Below, one piece after another: positions 14,791 to 16,119 of a stretch of DNA of 16,119 nucleotides; the first letter of the stretch is position 1, and each line of letters begins with the position of its first letter. Source of the DNA: Candidatus Fermentibacterota bacterium (GTDB lineage: Bacteria > JAFGKV01); the NCBI GenBank assembly GCA_016928395.1, contig JAFGKV010000065.1, positions 1 to 16,119 on the forward strand, read 5' to 3'. The notes below the pieces were generated by a model that was given only the letters and a program-made list of their open reading frames with translations, had not been told where the DNA came from and did not search any database. The position numbers and the translations under genes were made by a program.

Positions 14791-15768
14791 CTACGACTCC
14801 AAGCCCTCTACTCTCTGGATGATGCGCCATGCCAGCAGCGTAGCCCAGCGTGATGGTTCTCGCTTCTGCCCGAATTCCCAGTCTTTCCACGGTGTCCACA
14901 CCGACTCTGGGGTGAAGCGGCCGAGCTCGTCCGCCTTGTCGACGAGAACCCCGAGCATCTCGCGCAGACGCGGGTCGTCCGTCACCCACGGGAACCGTGA
15001 GAGCACGTCAAGCACATGCAAAAGGTCGTACCAAATCAGGGGCGCCTTCACCTTCCGGAAGTCCGTGCCCATGTAGAACATGTACGGGTGACGCTCCCTG
15101 CTCTTGCTCCACAGGCCCAAGAGTGTCTCTGTGCCGACTCTGGATTCCGGGCCGTCAAGAAGGTCGTCGAACTGAGACAGTGCTTTCAACATCGCAAGGT
15201 TGGCGAACGGGCAAGGGTCGTCCTTTCGCCCTGGACCCCGAAAGCTGCCCAACTCCCTTGAGACAGCGCATGGCCAGCCGTTCTCTCGAATCAGGCCGCG
15301 CAGATGGTCGATTGCTCTCCGGACCGACTGATCCTGGCTTAAGCCCATCTTCGCAAGTGCGTAGACGATGAGTGGCGAATCGCACAGCGCCCACGCCCAC
15401 GTATCGACGCCGGTACCACCGTAGTGTGGCGCGACATTGATGGGGAGTTGACACGGCCCTTCGTCCGACTGGTGCTCGAGTATCCGGGGGATGACACGCC
15501 TGATAGCTTCATCACTCGCCTCGAGTCCGAGATCCGCGACGAAGGTCAGCTTGTGGAACGGCTGGCTCGCGCTCTTGTGGCTAGCGATGACTGTCCCAGG
15601 CCATCCCGCAAGGTCTTTGAGAAGTCCCATCACTCGAGGGTCTGCGAGCATCGCCTCGCGAGCCGTGCGTGCGGGGGAATCTTCAGAGGACTGCCCGAGC
15701 AGGTCCAGGCGCGTTCGATACTCAACGAACGGCTCACCATCGAGTAGCCAATCGACAGGCGGTCTCAT
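14791..15768 (-). CDS. Alpha/alpha-toroid protein (prenyltransferase/terpene-cyclase-like fold)
   Basis: The protein has 325 residues from ATG 15768, which follows a strong AGGAGGT. The sequence is made of helical repeats such as RRVIPRILEHQSDEGPCQLP, PLIVYALAKMGLSQDQSVRR and LAMLKALSQFDDLLDGPESR, ending in PLIWYDLLHVLDVLSRFPWV and FTPESVWTPWKDWEFGQKRE. This fits the alpha/alpha-barrel of squalene-hopene cyclases and prenyltransferases, but the DxDD motif of the cyclases is absent, so a catalytic role is not supported. Family members are usually annotated as hypothetical. No signal peptide is seen. The frame is open upstream to 15915 but the extension lacks homology. The stop lies six bases from an attC-like site, and GTTGGGC occurs 29 bases upstream of the ATG, so the gene may be an integron cassette. 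Confidence 0.75.
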   Translation of the reverse strand: MRPPVDWLLDGEPFVEYRTRLDLLGQSSEDSPARTAREAMLADPRVMGLLKDLAGWPGTVIASHKSASQPFHKLTFVADLGLEASDEAIRRVIPRILEHQSDEGPCQLPINVAPHYGGTGVDTWAWALCDSPLIVYALAKMGLSQDQSVRRAIDHLRGLIRENGWPCAVSRELGSFRGPGRKDDPCPFANLAMLKALSQFDDLLDGPESRVGTETLLGLWSKSRERHPYMFYMGTDFRKVKAPLIWYDLLHVLDVLSRFPWVTDDPRLREMLGVLVDKADELGRFTPESVWTPWKDWEFGQKREPSRWATLLAWRIIQRVEGLES

Positions 15769-15912
15769 CTCCACCTCCTCCAGTACGACGTCCTTGCGCC
15801 CAACGCTGGCAATGACGCGCAAGAAATGGCCGTGCGAAGCGCGGCTATTCCTTGTCGCTGACGATTGCTTTCTTCTCTCCATACTGTGCCCGTTCTTCTC
15901 GCAGGAGGTGCA

Positions 15913-16119
15913 CACACGACCACGATTGCCGCGATCTACAAGGATCGCTGGGAGATCGAGATCTTCTTCAAGACCCTGAAGCAGAATCTGAAGGTCAAGA
16001 CCTTCGTGGGGACCAGCTCGAATGCACTCCGCATTCAGATCTGGACCGCACTCATCGCCATCCTGCTCATCAAGTATCTCACCTTCAAGGCCACCTTCGG
16101 CTGGTCGTTCTCACATCTG
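15913..16119 (+). pseudogene. IS4-family transposase, C-terminal fragment
   Basis: The frame ending at the window edge reads TTTIAAIYKDRWEIEIFFKT, then LKQNLKVKTFVGTSSNALRI and WTALIAILLIKYLTFKATFG. It contains the IS4-family YREK signature (Y-x2-R-x3-E-x6-K: Y, R, E and K of YKDRWEIEIFFKTLK), which includes the catalytic glutamate of the DDE triad. The homology begins abruptly at about 15913; the first two DDE aspartates and the N-terminus are absent, replaced by the upstream region of the minus-strand toroid gene. The element is therefore 5'-truncated and cannot move by itself. Its 3' end and inverted repeat are outside the window. Confidence 0.85.

Overview
The window looks like a chromosomal accessory segment from an uncultured, moderately GC-rich bacterium. 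Genes carry clear Shine-Dalgarno sites (for example GGGAGGAG before the permease and AGGAGGT before the toroid protein), are separated by unusually long gene-poor stretches, and are surrounded by many perfect inverted repeats. No rRNA, tRNA, CRISPR array or phylum-specific marker is visible, so the organism cannot be placed with confidence; nothing in the sequence points firmly to a well-studied genus.

Left part (1-4363): a broken PadR-type regulator at the edge, a roughly 730-bp gene-less stretch with hairpins, then a compact plus-strand operon: an APC-family amino-acid permease, a calcineurin-like metallophosphoesterase and a nucleotidyltransferase-fold protein of unknown function. The last pair overlap by ATGA, although a perfect palindrome may mark a later start for the third gene.

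Middle (4360-8663): minus-strand genes for amino-acid stereochemistry and N-acylation. An M20D amidohydrolase and an alanine racemase lie 52 bp apart. Further downstream, a GNAT acetyltransferase and an ornithine/alanine-racemase-like PLP enzyme overlap by GTGA and have their own well-formed sigma70-type promoter. The racemase converges on the plus-strand operon, the two stop codons sharing one CTAG. Permease, two racemases, acetyltransferase and deacylase together suggest uptake, racemisation and reversible N-acylation of amino acids; this is inference from gene content.

Right part (8664-16119): 1.15 kb of non-coding DNA crowded with different palindromic repeats, a MATE efflux pump (minus), an unrecognised protein with TIM-barrel glycosidase-like character (plus), a tract of short tandem repeats, a SAM-dependent methyltransferase (minus), and finally an alpha/alpha-toroid (prenyltransferase-like) protein (minus). 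A 60-bp sequence six bases beyond the toroid gene's stop has the form of an integron attC recombination site, so that gene may be a captured integron cassette. It abuts a 5'-truncated IS4-type transposase that runs off the window.
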